The position numbers and the translations under genes are program-made. Of a stretch of DNA of 64,000 bases, positions 37,851 through 46,315 are shown in pieces; within the stretch, counting starts at the first letter, position 1; each line of letters starts with the position of its first letter. Below the pieces are notes generated by a model. The model was given only the letters and a program-made list of their open reading frames with translations, was not told the DNA's origin and made no database searches. Origin of the DNA: Bacillota bacterium (GTDB lineage Bacteria; Bacillota; Clostridia; Peptostreptococcales; Anaerovoracaceae). The stretch spans positions 1 to 64,000 of the forward strand of contig JAETTD010000010.1 in the NCBI GenBank assembly GCA_021769295.1. The letters are read 5' to 3'.

Positions 37851-38639
37851 CTAAATTATATGTTTTTCTTTGAACGCAGCTATGAGATTTGCGGCTTTTT
37901 CTTTAGGAGTATCTCCGGCAACGGCAACACCTGCGCCCTTAGGCTTAGGGGTGAAGGATTTGAATACGTTTGTAGGAGATGCTTTGAGACCGACCGAAGC
38001 GCTGTCAACACCGATGTCGGCGGCGCTCCATACCTTGATTTCGTGCTTGGCGGCTTTCAATATGCCGGGCACGGACATGTATCTCGGAGTGTTCAGCTCC
38101 TTTATGGCTGTAAGAACGCAAGGCAAACTTACACGAAGGGTTTGGTAGCCGTCCTCCAAAGCACGGCGAACGGTTGCCTTGCCGTCTGACAGTTCGAAGT
38201 CTTTTACATATGTAATCTGAGGAAGCCCCAGTTTTTCGGCAATTTGCGGGCCTACCTGGGCTGTGTCGCCGTCTATGGCCTGTCTGCCGGCAAATATCAA
38301 ATCAAAGTCGCCTATCTTTTTGATTCCTGCGGCAACTGCATTGGAAGTGGCCCATGTATCCGAACCTCCGAGAGCTCTGTCAGACAGCAGCACCGCATCG
38401 TCTGCACCCATGGCGATACATTCCTGAAGCATTTCCTTTGCCTGAGGAGGCCCCATGGTTATGGCGATGACTTCTGTGCCGGGATGGGAATCTTTGATTT
38501 GCAGAGCCTGCTCAAGAGCGTTTGCGTCATCCGGATTTAATATGGACGGTACGCCGTCTCTTATCAACGTTCCCGTTTCCGGATTTATTTTGATTTCAGT
38601 TGTATCGGGAACCTGTTTTACACATACGATTATTCTCAT
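37851..38639 (-). CDS. etfB: Electron transfer flavoprotein beta subunit
   Basis: 262 residues; [20 protein letters not shown], then [19 protein letters not shown] and [18 protein letters not shown] are diagnostic EtfB segments. With a butyryl-CoA-dehydrogenase-like partner next door, the complex could be bifurcating (crotonyl-CoA and ferredoxin reduction by NADH); this is inference. Confidence 0.96.
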   Translation of the reverse strand: MRIIVCVKQVPDTTEIKINPETGTLIRDGVPSILNPDDANALEQALQIKDSHPGTEVIAITMGPPQAKEMLQECIAMGADDAVLLSDRALGGSDTWATSNAVAAGIKKIGDFDLIFAGRQAIDGDTAQVGPQIAEKLGLPQITYVKDFELSDGKATVRRALEDGYQTLRVSLPCVLTAIKELNTPRYMSVPGILKAAKHEIKVWSAADIGVDSASVGLKASPTNVFKSFTPKPKGAGVAVAGDTPKEKAANLIAAFKEKHII

Positions 38640-38650
38640 TATCTCTCCTC

Positions 38651-39790
38651 CTATTTGAAAATTTCTCCTGACATTACCATTTTCATTACTTCGGAAGTAC
38701 CCTCATAAATCTCGGTAATCTTGGCATCTCTATACATTCTTTCTACAGGGTAGTCTTTGATGTATCCGTATCCTCCGTGGAACTGCACGGCTTTGTTTGT
38801 AACGTAGGATGCGGCTTCCGAACATGCCAGCTTGGCTTCTGCCGCCGCAACGGTAGCAGGAAGACCTCTGTCACGTCTGTTACATGCGTCGTAGAGAAGG
38901 TATCTTGCCCCGTCTATCTTTACTTTCATTGAAGCCATTTCAAAGGAGAGAGCCTGAAACTTGGTGAGAGGCTTTCCGAACTGTTTTCTCTGTTTCATGT
39001 ATTTTACCGTTTCATCAAAGGCGCCCTGTGCTATTCCGAGAGCTTGAGCGGCTATGCCCAGTCTTCCTACGTCGAGGGAAGTCATGGCTACTTTAAAGCC
39101 TTTTCCCTCCTGACCCAGCAGGTTTTCCTTTGGTATTCTGCAATCTTCGAACACAAGCTCCGAAGCTATGGAGCCACGGATGCCCATTTTGTTTTCGTGC
39201 TTCGGCACCGTAAAGCCCGGAGTGTCTTTTTCTACGATAAAGGCGCTGATTCCCTTTGTTCCTTTGGAGTTGTCGGTCATGGCCATGATTATGTATACCT
39301 CTGCTATGCCGCCGCCGGAGATGAATATCTTGGAGCCGTTTAATACCCATTCATCATTGTCAAGGACGGCCTTTGTCTGGGTCCCGGCAGCATCTGTTCC
39401 CGCATTTGGCTCCGTAAGACCAAAGGCGCCCAGCTTTTTGCCCGAGAGCAAATCAGGAAGATATTTTTCCTTTTGCTCCTTGGTTCCGTAGGTAAAGATA
39501 GGCCAGCAGCACAGAGCGTTGTGAGTCTGAATGATTACTCCATGAGAAGCGTCCACTTTTGAGATTTCTTCTATGGCCATTATATATGTCAGATAATCCG
39601 TACCTGCTCCGCCGTATTCGGCAGGGAAAGGCATTCCCATAAGTCCCAGCTTTGCCAGCTTGGATATGGTTTCGTAAGGGTAGATGGCCTTTTCGTCTAT
39701 TTCTGCTGATATGGGAGCTATTTCCTTTTCGGCAAATTCCTTCAGCATCTTTTTGACCATTTGTTGTTCTCTTGAATAACTGAATTCCAT
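38651..39790 (-). CDS. Acyl-CoA dehydrogenase, probably short-chain (butyryl-CoA)
   Basis: 379 residues. FAD/substrate segments GAFGLTEPNAGTDA and the C-terminal HGGYGYIKDYPVERMYRDAK followed by EIYEGTSEVMK are present, with the catalytic Glu in YEGTSE as in short-chain enzymes. In this locus it would reduce crotonyl-CoA to butyryl-CoA. It lies 11 bp upstream of etfB and downstream of abfD. Confidence 0.93.
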   Translation of the reverse strand: MEFSYSREQQMVKKMLKEFAEKEIAPISAEIDEKAIYPYETISKLAKLGLMGMPFPAEYGGAGTDYLTYIMAIEEISKVDASHGVIIQTHNALCCWPIFTYGTKEQKEKYLPDLLSGKKLGAFGLTEPNAGTDAAGTQTKAVLDNDEWVLNGSKIFISGGGIAEVYIIMAMTDNSKGTKGISAFIVEKDTPGFTVPKHENKMGIRGSIASELVFEDCRIPKENLLGQEGKGFKVAMTSLDVGRLGIAAQALGIAQGAFDETVKYMKQRKQFGKPLTKFQALSFEMASMKVKIDGARYLLYDACNRRDRGLPATVAAAEAKLACSEAASYVTNKAVQFHGGYGYIKDYPVERMYRDAKITEIYEGTSEVMKMVMSGEIFK

Positions 39791-39814
39791 TTATATATCC
39801 TCCTTATGCGGTAG

Positions 39815-41293
39815 TTATTTGATGATTCCCGCAATATCCTTTGCGAGTTTCTTTTTCCCTTGTATATCTCCTTGCCTTTGAATCATGATTCTTTGAGCCT
39901 GAGGAGAACCTGCGCCGTGCATTGATTCGGTTCTGTATCCGACGGCGGAAGAGCCGAGGCATATGTTTTCAAGGAATCTTAAAATTCTCATACGGTCTTC
40001 GGTAGTTGCGATTTCACTGCCTGCAAAGTATTTGCTGCATATGTCGCCTATGGTCTCGCCGTTTCTGCCTACTACCGTTTCCGATTTAAAATCCCTTTCG
40101 CTTGGCATGGTTACCATGAGACCGCCGGCAATATCCTCTGCCAGCCGTACGATTTCGTACGGGTATCTGGTTATATTCTGCTTGCAGACATTGGCCAGGA
40201 GCAAATCTATCATGTAGCTTCCGCACTTCGTAGGACAGCCCTGAGATGAGCAGGCTATTCCGCAGCTATACAGCGTTTCGTTGAGGTGGGTCATTTCTAT
40301 GAGTTTGTCCTTGACTGCGGAAGCCTTTTCCACTCCGTTGTATTCCGCTGCCAGCGCTGCCGCACCTATTATTACGTCTCCAACGCCTACTTTGCAGCCT
40401 CCATAAGACTGCCGGTGAAATCCTGCAAATCTTTCTACCATCATTCCGGCAAAATCGTATTCGCCCGCCATGAAGATGTATTCGTTGGGGATGAACACGT
40501 CGTCGAAGACCACGAGAGCTTCCTGACCACCGAACTTCTTGTTGCCAAGGTCTATGTCTGCTTTTGTTTCCAGCTTTCTCGTGTCGCATGACTGCCGGCC
40601 GTATATCATGAATAACCCTTCTGCATCGCTTGGACACGCAAAGGATACAGCGTAGTCTTTGTCCTCCTCTCTCATGGATTGGGTCGGCATCACTATGTGC
40701 CAGTGAGAGTTGACGGAGCCGGTCTGGTGGGCTTTGGCGCCTCTGACTATGATTCCGTCAGGCGTCCGCTCCTTGATATGGACAAACATGTCTTCATCGT
40801 TTTGCATGTGAGGAGGCTTGGAACGGTCTCCCTTGGGGTCTGTCATTGCGCCGTCAACCACCAGATCATTGTCCTGCACATATATGAGAAATTTTTTGAA
40901 ATTTTCGTGATAATTTGTGCCGTATTTTTCATCTATTTCATAAGTAGTGGAATACACGGCATTGAAAGCGTCCATGCCCACGCATCTCTGAAAGCAACTT
41001 GCCGTCTTCTGGCCGAGAAGGCGCTGCATTTTCACCTTATTGATGAGGTCCTCCGGACTTTGGTGTATGTGGGTGAATCTGTTTATCCTTTTTCCCGTAA
41101 GGTGAGATGTGGCAGTCATAAGGTCTTTGTATTTTTCATCCTGCGCCAGAGCATAAGTCATGGCTACACATGATATGGACGGTCTTATCATCGGGTGATC
41201 CACCCAATTGTCGATTTTTTCGCCGAACATATATACTCTTGTGTTTAGTTCTCTAAGGCTCTGTATATATTGAGCCGCTGTTTTCAATCCCAT
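39815..41293 (-). CDS. abfD: 4-hydroxybutyryl-CoA dehydratase / vinylacetyl-CoA isomerase
   Basis: 492 residues from the ATG at 41293, which follows AAGGAGGAAA; the frame is open 99 bp further but that would run through the promoter. The [4Fe-4S] ligands of AbfD are in place: Cys100 and Cys104 (TASCFQRC), His293 and Cys300 (HRQSYGGC), each one residue beyond the known numbering. The enzyme converts 4-hydroxybutyryl-CoA to crotonyl-CoA using FAD and the cluster. First gene of the leftward operon abfD-acd-etfBA. Confidence 0.96.
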   Translation of the reverse strand: MGLKTAAQYIQSLRELNTRVYMFGEKIDNWVDHPMIRPSISCVAMTYALAQDEKYKDLMTATSHLTGKRINRFTHIHQSPEDLINKVKMQRLLGQKTASCFQRCVGMDAFNAVYSTTYEIDEKYGTNYHENFKKFLIYVQDNDLVVDGAMTDPKGDRSKPPHMQNDEDMFVHIKERTPDGIIVRGAKAHQTGSVNSHWHIVMPTQSMREEDKDYAVSFACPSDAEGLFMIYGRQSCDTRKLETKADIDLGNKKFGGQEALVVFDDVFIPNEYIFMAGEYDFAGMMVERFAGFHRQSYGGCKVGVGDVIIGAAALAAEYNGVEKASAVKDKLIEMTHLNETLYSCGIACSSQGCPTKCGSYMIDLLLANVCKQNITRYPYEIVRLAEDIAGGLMVTMPSERDFKSETVVGRNGETIGDICSKYFAGSEIATTEDRMRILRFLENICLGSSAVGYRTESMHGAGSPQAQRIMIQRQGDIQGKKKLAKDIAGIIK

Positions 41294-41330
41294 TTTTTCC
41301 TCCTTGCTTCTATTTATATAAAAATTACTT

Positions 41331-41346
41331 TCAAGAATTGTGCCAA
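41331..41346 (-). promoter_or_regulatory. Probable sigma-54 promoter of the abfD operon
   Basis: On the minus strand TTGGCAC (41340-41346) is a perfect -24 element; TTGA (41331-41334) stands at the -12 position with the correct 5-bp gap, differing from TTGC at one base. It lies 37 bp upstream of the abfD start. Confidence 0.55.
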
Positions 41347-41366
41347 CGGGGCCCGGCAAGGAGCCC

Positions 41367-41378
41367 GGCTCATATAAA
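41367..41378 (+). repeat. GGCTCATATAAA motif, copy 1
   Basis: The 12-mer GGCTCATATAAA recurs exactly at 41533-41544 and 45231-45242, all in non-coding DNA of this locus. A shared regulatory site is possible. Confidence 0.5.
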
Positions 41379-41424
41379 GGCTTGATTTGCAATGTTTATC
41401 ATAAAGGGTTCATGGAAAAGCACC

Positions 41425-41488
41425 GATGTTACATTTCGATAAAAATGGAACAAAACTGGAGGAAAAAGTAACAAAAAAATGTAACATC
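41425..41488. promoter_or_regulatory. Inverted repeat: candidate enhancer for the sigma-54 activator
   Basis: GATGTTACATTT (41425-41436) and its exact complement AAATGTAACATC (41477-41488) are 12-bp arms with 40 bp between, about 52 bp centre to centre (five turns). A partial third site, GTAACA, lies at 41468-41473. The pair sits about 80-140 bp from both sigma-54-like promoters, the usual place for an activator-binding site. Confidence 0.65.
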
Positions 41489-41532
41489 TCCCGGCGCCAA
41501 GTTAAAAAAAGCAGAAAAAAAGGGGGTTTCGG

Positions 41533-41544
41533 GGCTCATATAAA
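41533..41544 (+). repeat. GGCTCATATAAA motif, copy 2
   Basis: Exact copy immediately upstream of the -24 element at 41548. See copy 1 at 41367. Confidence 0.5.
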
Positions 41545-41547
41545 TTT

Positions 41548-41563
41548 TGGCATAAGATTTGCA
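41548..41563 (+). promoter_or_regulatory. Sigma-54 promoter of the rightward operon
   Basis: TGGCATAAGATTTGCA: GG at -24 and GC at -12 with exact sigma-54 spacing, matching TGGCAC-N5-TTGCA at all but one base. It lies 37 bp before the first ATG. Confidence 0.8.
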
Positions 41564-41600
41564 CAATTAAATTTGTGAAGAACGTAACAGGAGGTTAAAA

Positions 41601-42569
41601 ATGAGCAATGAATTTTCATCTAAGATAAAAAAGATTGCCGTTATAGGGGCAGGAACCATGGGGCCCGGAATAACCCAGTCTTTTGCATCGGGAGGATTTT
41701 CCGTAAACATATGGGAACCCGACGAGAAGAACAGAAAGCTGGCAAAAACACGAATATATGACGGACTGAAAGTATCAAAGGAACAAGGGCTTCTGGGTGA
41801 TGCCGATATAGACGAAATATATGAAAGAGTGCATTTTGCCAGCTCCCTTAAAGAGGCTGTCAGCGATGTTCAGTTCATAATGGAGACCATAGTGGAAAAG
41901 GAAGATATAAAGAGGAGTTTTTATAAGGAACTGGCGGATATAATACCAAAAGATATAATCGTAGCCTCAAACACTTCCGCCTTAAATATATTTGAGGTGG
42001 TTCCGAAGGAACTGCTGCCTCAGCAGATAATCGCCCATTGGTACGGGCCTGCTCAGCTGATACCCCTCGTAGAGGTGATTAAAAGCGAAGAGGCTCCGCA
42101 GGAATTTGCAGACGAAGCCGTTGCCATGCTCAAACAATGCGGCAAAGTGCCCGTTCAGATGAAAAAATTTATACGAGGATACATAGTGAACAGGCTGCTT
42201 CAATGTATAAACAGAGAGGTTTTCTTCCTCTTGGACAACGGATACTGCACTGCGGAGGATATAGACTTTGCGGCAAAGATGAGTTTTATCCCGAGAGCCA
42301 TGGTTCTTGGAATATGTAAGAAGATTGACTTTGGCGGAGTGGACATGTCCATAAATAACTATAAAAACCACAGCTATCAGCTTCCGCCGGAGGAAGGACT
42401 TCCTAAGACTCTGATAAAAATGGAAGAAGAAAGAGCCTTCGGAATTAAGACAGGAAAAGGCTTTTATGACTATGAAGGCCAGGACATAGACGCTCTGCTT
42501 GAAAAAAGAGATATGCAGCTTGCTGAAGCATATAAGCTGGCAGATAAATTTATAAAAGACCCGGTATAA
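41601..42569 (+). CDS. 3-hydroxyacyl-CoA dehydrogenase family protein
   Basis: 322 residues with an N-terminal Rossmann domain (AVIGAGTMGPGITQSFASGG) and a C-terminal dimerisation domain. The catalytic-His motif reads IAHWYGPAQLIPLVEV, whereas 3-hydroxybutyryl-CoA dehydrogenases usually have HFFNPAP. It may therefore act on 3-hydroxybutyryl-CoA (Hbd role) or on another 3-hydroxy acid. GGAGG precedes the ATG. It is the first gene after the sigma-54 promoter and is followed by an acetoacetate-decarboxylase-like gene. Confidence 0.82.
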   Translation: MSNEFSSKIKKIAVIGAGTMGPGITQSFASGGFSVNIWEPDEKNRKLAKTRIYDGLKVSKEQGLLGDADIDEIYERVHFASSLKEAVSDVQFIMETIVEKEDIKRSFYKELADIIPKDIIVASNTSALNIFEVVPKELLPQQIIAHWYGPAQLIPLVEVIKSEEAPQEFADEAVAMLKQCGKVPVQMKKFIRGYIVNRLLQCINREVFFLLDNGYCTAEDIDFAAKMSFIPRAMVLGICKKIDFGGVDMSINNYKNHSYQLPPEEGLPKTLIKMEEERAFGIKTGKGFYDYEGQDIDALLEKRDMQLAEAYKLADKFIKDPV

Positions 42570-42598
42570 ACCGGTATAAGATACAGAAAGGAGCAAAA

Positions 42599-43462
42599 AT
42601 GAGTTTTAAATTTGAAGAAGGTAAAATGTACATGATGCCTGTTGTCTTTGGGCCTTGTGTAACTCCGAGACAAAAACCCGAAGGGGGAAGGTGGGTGTAT
42701 GATTCGCCTACAAAGACGACTCACTATAAAGTAGTATGCGAAGTATCGGAAGAAAAGTTAAATACTATTTTGCCTGAGAAATACGAACTGCTTTCACCTC
42801 ATGTAATAATCACATTCTCGGCATTGAGGAATATAGCGTGGCTTCAGGGAGGCGGCTATGACATCGTACATGTGGAAGTGCCTGTACACTTTAAAGGAGA
42901 AAAAGACGATTTTATCGCCATGTTTGAGCCGGTACTTTGGGAAGACGTTACAGACGCCATCCTTACGGGCAGAGAACAGCTTGGATATTCCAAGATTTTC
43001 GGGTTCATAGAAACCATGAAAGAGGAGAACGGAGTAGCAAAGGGAAGCATCGCAACCCATGACTTCACCTTCCTCGAAATGAAAGTTGACACCAATGCAG
43101 AGCCGGAGGACGAAGAAACCCTCAAAAAGATTCTCTGCAATCCGGACAACGCAGGAAAAGTGCATTTCAAATACATGCCGAGAACGGGAGCTCCGTTTAC
43201 GACGGCAGACGCATGTTATTCGGTGCTGGGACCGTCAAACTGGAATCCGCCTGCCGACTTGGACAACTCCGACTGCCCGCCGACGGAAAGCGTATTTTGC
43301 AGAGGCGAGCTCACATGGCACAGACCTGAATGGAAGGATGCGCCGGCTCAGGCACACATATTGCAGTTCCTCAGCGACATGGGATTCAAAAAGTACGTAG
43401 GCGCACAGAAGAGCGTGGTATATTCCCACGCAGATGTTTATGCCCAGCATATTGTTGAGTAG
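42599..43462 (+). CDS. Acetoacetate decarboxylase family protein
   Basis: 287 residues of the ADC superfamily. The segment TGREQLGYSKIFGFIE aligns with the GREELGYPK region of ADC that carries the Schiff-base lysine, here preceded by Ser instead of Pro. Members decarboxylate beta-keto acids or do other Schiff-base chemistry. The placement after a hydroxyacyl dehydrogenase suggests the two act in sequence on a beta-keto acid; the substrate is unknown. Confidence 0.72.
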   Translation: MSFKFEEGKMYMMPVVFGPCVTPRQKPEGGRWVYDSPTKTTHYKVVCEVSEEKLNTILPEKYELLSPHVIITFSALRNIAWLQGGGYDIVHVEVPVHFKGEKDDFIAMFEPVLWEDVTDAILTGREQLGYSKIFGFIETMKEENGVAKGSIATHDFTFLEMKVDTNAEPEDEETLKKILCNPDNAGKVHFKYMPRTGAPFTTADACYSVLGPSNWNPPADLDNSDCPPTESVFCRGELTWHRPEWKDAPAQAHILQFLSDMGFKKYVGAQKSVVYSHADVYAQHIVE

Positions 43463-43487
43463 CGTATAAAAAAGGAATGTTAAACAA

Positions 43488-44708
43488 ATGAATAAAAGAC
43501 TGCATTATGCTTGGCTCATAACTTTCGGCTGCGGCATAGTGATGTTTTACGGGTTCGGCTTGGCCTTTAACTGTATTTCGGTATTTTTAAATCCTTTAAT
43601 GGAGAGCATAGGCGTGAGCAATACGTTAAGGTCATCCATAACGGCATTTTATCAATCGGGAAGTGTGGTATCTCTGCTGTTTGCAAGTCCGATTATCGAA
43701 AAACTGGGAGCACGAAAAGTGATTTTTGCATCGGGTCTCTTGATGTCGGCAGGGTATGTGATTCTGGCAATGGCAGGCTCCATAGCCACATGTTATCTGG
43801 GAATGCTGATAATAGGTCTCGGGTACGGTTCGGGAACCATTGTTCCCTGTTCAATCCTGCTTACCGCATGGTTTTCTAAGAAGAGAGGCTTTGCAATCGG
43901 ACTTGCCACCTGCGGTTCGGGGCTGGCTACAATCTTTGCACCGGCCTTGCTTGCGGAAATTATAGAAAAGTATGATGTTCACAGTACCTTTTTTATCCAG
44001 TCCGCCGTAATAGCGCTCCTTAGCATAGCGGCCTTTGCCATATTGGCGGATACACCGGAGAAAAAAGGAATGAAGGCATACGGCTTCGATTTTTCCGCAA
44101 AAGAGGATGTGAAAATCCAAGGCAGCATTACTTTAAAAGAAGCTGTAAAGGACAGAAATTTTCTGCTTATGGCGGTGGCTATCGTATCAGTGGGAATAAT
44201 TATATCGCCGGTTGTGACCCACATGTCGCCTATAATATCCCAAAGCGGCTATGATGCCGCAGCGGCAGCAAAGGTTGTATCGGCATACGGAGTGGCGATG
44301 ATTATAGGCAAGCCTCTATACGGGGCCATAATAGACAAAGCCGGAGAGCTCAAATCGAATATTTACATATATTTCTTCTTGCTGATTGCCATGATAGACG
44401 GCATATTGATAAGCAGAAGCATAGTGCTGGCTTATGGATTTACCATACTTTTTGGAATAGGAGGAGCCCCGATAATAACGGTAGGCTTGCCTGTGTGGGT
44501 ATCAAAGCTTTTCGGCAAAGAAGGCATGGGAAGCGTATTTGCTGTATTGAAGCTGTGCTCTTCGCTGGGAGGAGCTTTGGGAGCTACGATTCCGGGAATA
44601 ATTATTGATGAAACGGGCTCGTACAATAATTTGTTTAAAATTTATATAGGTGCGTTATTGCTGTCATTTGGAATAATGCAATATCTGTTTACAAAAAAAG
44701 AGAGGTGA
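43488..44708 (+). CDS. MFS transporter, oxalate/formate antiporter-like
   Basis: 406 residues, about twelve membrane helices in two halves with a central hydrophilic loop (around residues 190-220). The start (LHYAWLITFGCGIVMFYGFG) and GLGYGSGTIVPCSILLTAWF resemble the OFA group of monocarboxylate carriers. Probably imports or exchanges a carboxylate of this pathway. Its stop lies just before the tctB start. Confidence 0.85.
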   Translation: MNKRLHYAWLITFGCGIVMFYGFGLAFNCISVFLNPLMESIGVSNTLRSSITAFYQSGSVVSLLFASPIIEKLGARKVIFASGLLMSAGYVILAMAGSIATCYLGMLIIGLGYGSGTIVPCSILLTAWFSKKRGFAIGLATCGSGLATIFAPALLAEIIEKYDVHSTFFIQSAVIALLSIAAFAILADTPEKKGMKAYGFDFSAKEDVKIQGSITLKEAVKDRNFLLMAVAIVSVGIIISPVVTHMSPIISQSGYDAAAAAKVVSAYGVAMIIGKPLYGAIIDKAGELKSNIYIYFFLLIAMIDGILISRSIVLAYGFTILFGIGGAPIITVGLPVWVSKLFGKEGMGSVFAVLKLCSSLGGALGATIPGIIIDETGSYNNLFKIYIGALLLSFGIMQYLFTKKER

Positions 44709-44713
44709 TGATT

Positions 44714-45205
44714 ATGGCAAAATGGAAAAGGGATGTGCTTTATGGAATTGTAATCATTGTCATCAGTATCGTCGGGGTGATAGAGACTCAGGATATGAAA
44801 ATTACCGGAAATCCGGATTGGATAACCAGGCCCGATGTTTACATGTGGCTGTGGCTTGGAATCATAAGCCTTTTGGCGGTTGCTATGATAATAAAAGCCG
44901 TAATTAAAAAGGATGATACCAAGTGTGAGCCTATATGGTGCAAAGAGGGAGTCTTTACGATAATAGTCATGGCACTGTATCTTCTGCTGATGCCGATTAT
45001 AGGATTTTCCATAGCGACATTTATCTTTGAAGCAGCGCTCATTGTATTTTACAGCTTTAAAATGGGAAAACTGGAAGGAACTAAGGAACAAAAAATAAAG
45101 AAATTTGTTTTATACCTTATTATAGCTTTGATTGCAACCATAGCAACAAAGCTGCTGTTTACGGAAGTGTTGAGTACGAGACTTCCTAAGGGCAAATTAT
45201 TTTAA
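44714..45205 (+). CDS. tctB: Tripartite tricarboxylate transporter small membrane subunit TctB
   Basis: 163 residues with four hydrophobic segments; VLYGIVIIVISIVGVIET and a late paired-helix region fit the TctB family. GTG and ATG codons at 44705 and 44708 are possible starts, but GAGAGG is best spaced for the ATG at 44714. Followed by tctC and tctA, which confirms identity. Confidence 0.83.
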   Translation: MAKWKRDVLYGIVIIVISIVGVIETQDMKITGNPDWITRPDVYMWLWLGIISLLAVAMIIKAVIKKDDTKCEPIWCKEGVFTIIVMALYLLLMPIIGFSIATFIFEAALIVFYSFKMGKLEGTKEQKIKKFVLYLIIALIATIATKLLFTEVLSTRLPKGKLF

Positions 45206-45230
45206 ACTGATATGATTACCCCCGGAGGAG

Positions 45231-45242
45231 GGCTCATATAAA
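45231..45242 (+). repeat. GGCTCATATAAA motif, copy 3
   Basis: Exact 12-mer shared with 41367 and 41533, here in the 63-bp gap before tctC, preceded by GGAGGA. No promoter was recognised beside it. Confidence 0.5.
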
Positions 45243-45268
45243 AGACCTGAAAACAAGGAGGAGAAAAA

Positions 45269-46228
45269 ATGTTTAAGAAGATTATCATGTTAGCACTATG
45301 CTTATTGGTAGCAATGGGATGCTTCACAGCTTGCGGAAGCGGTGATGACATCGACTTTCCGACAGAACCGGTTAACTGCATAGTTCCTTACTCTGCAGGC
45401 GGCGGAACGGATTTAATGGTAAGAGCCGTTGCTCAGTCCATAGATTTAGACGGACAGACAATGGTAGTTACCAACATAGAAGGAGCCAATGCGCTGACAG
45501 GAAGCTATGAGTGCTTCAACGCAGAACCTGACGGATACAGTCTGGTTTCTGTTGCACCTGAAGCATGGATTGCGCAGTATATGTCGGGAGCATTGAACGA
45601 CGAACTTTATGCAGAACTGACACCTGTATGTGTAATCGCAGAAGACGCCAACGTTTTGGCTGTTGCAGCAAATTCAGAATGGAAGACTTTTGATGACTTT
45701 GTTGCTTATGCAAAGCAGGCAGGAACAAAATGCACCATCGCATCCACTTCAAAGGGCGGTTCCAACGAGTTCTTTACTTATGGCTTGGCCGATGTTGCGG
45801 GATTTGAATTTACATATGTTCCGTATGACGGCGGTTCAAAATCAAGAACAGCTGTATTAGGCGGCGAAAATGATGCCGTAGTTTGTCAGGTATCAGAAAT
45901 CAAAGCCCTCGTGGATTCCGGTGAAATGAGAGTTCTGGGTGTTTCTGCCGCTGAAAGAGTAAGCTTCTTTGATGCTCCTACTTTCAAGGAACAGGGATAC
46001 GACATCGAATTCGGTCTCCACAGATCAATTTGGACTACAGGCGGAGTTGACAGTGCAGTAGTTGATTATCTGGTTAAAGCTTTCGAAGCTGCATGCGAAG
46101 ACGAAAAATGTCAGGAAACACTGCTGAATCTTGGATACACTCCTGCATTCTGCACAGGTGAAGAACTGGCAAAGAAGACGGATTCCATCGCTGCTGACCT
46201 TGAAAAATGGGCAGATTTGGTTAAATAG
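45269..46228 (+). CDS. tctC: Tripartite tricarboxylate transporter substrate-binding lipoprotein TctC
   Basis: 319 residues. A lipoprotein signal (MFKKIIMLALCLLVAMGCFTAC) ends in the lipobox FTAC. The mature part has the TctC/Bug fold marks VNCIVPYSAGGGTDLMVRA and SKGGSNEFFTYG. It binds a carboxylate outside the cell for delivery to TctAB. AAGGAGGAG precedes the ATG. Confidence 0.93.
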   Translation: MFKKIIMLALCLLVAMGCFTACGSGDDIDFPTEPVNCIVPYSAGGGTDLMVRAVAQSIDLDGQTMVVTNIEGANALTGSYECFNAEPDGYSLVSVAPEAWIAQYMSGALNDELYAELTPVCVIAEDANVLAVAANSEWKTFDDFVAYAKQAGTKCTIASTSKGGSNEFFTYGLADVAGFEFTYVPYDGGSKSRTAVLGGENDAVVCQVSEIKALVDSGEMRVLGVSAAERVSFFDAPTFKEQGYDIEFGLHRSIWTTGGVDSAVVDYLVKAFEAACEDEKCQETLLNLGYTPAFCTGEELAKKTDSIAADLEKWADLVK

Positions 46229-46246
46229 TTTTAAGTTATTAAAATG

Positions 46247-46279
46247 CGGGTGCGCTTCTATCGCAGAGAAGTGCACCCG
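46247..46279 (+). other. tctC-tctA intercistronic hairpin
   Basis: CGGGTGC-G-CTTCT pairs with AGAAG-T-GCACCCG around a 7-nt loop. No T tract follows. Such hairpins often protect the 3' end of the binding-protein message so that it is more abundant than the permease message. Confidence 0.6.
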
Positions 46280-46315
46280 ATGCAAAACAAGTTTATGTTG
46301 GAAGGAGAATAAACA

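Noticed and set aside
41294..41392. Longer N terminus for abfD
   Set aside because: The extension crosses the probable promoter and lacks a ribosome site; the ATG at 41293 has AAGGAGG and gives the usual protein length and cysteine positions.
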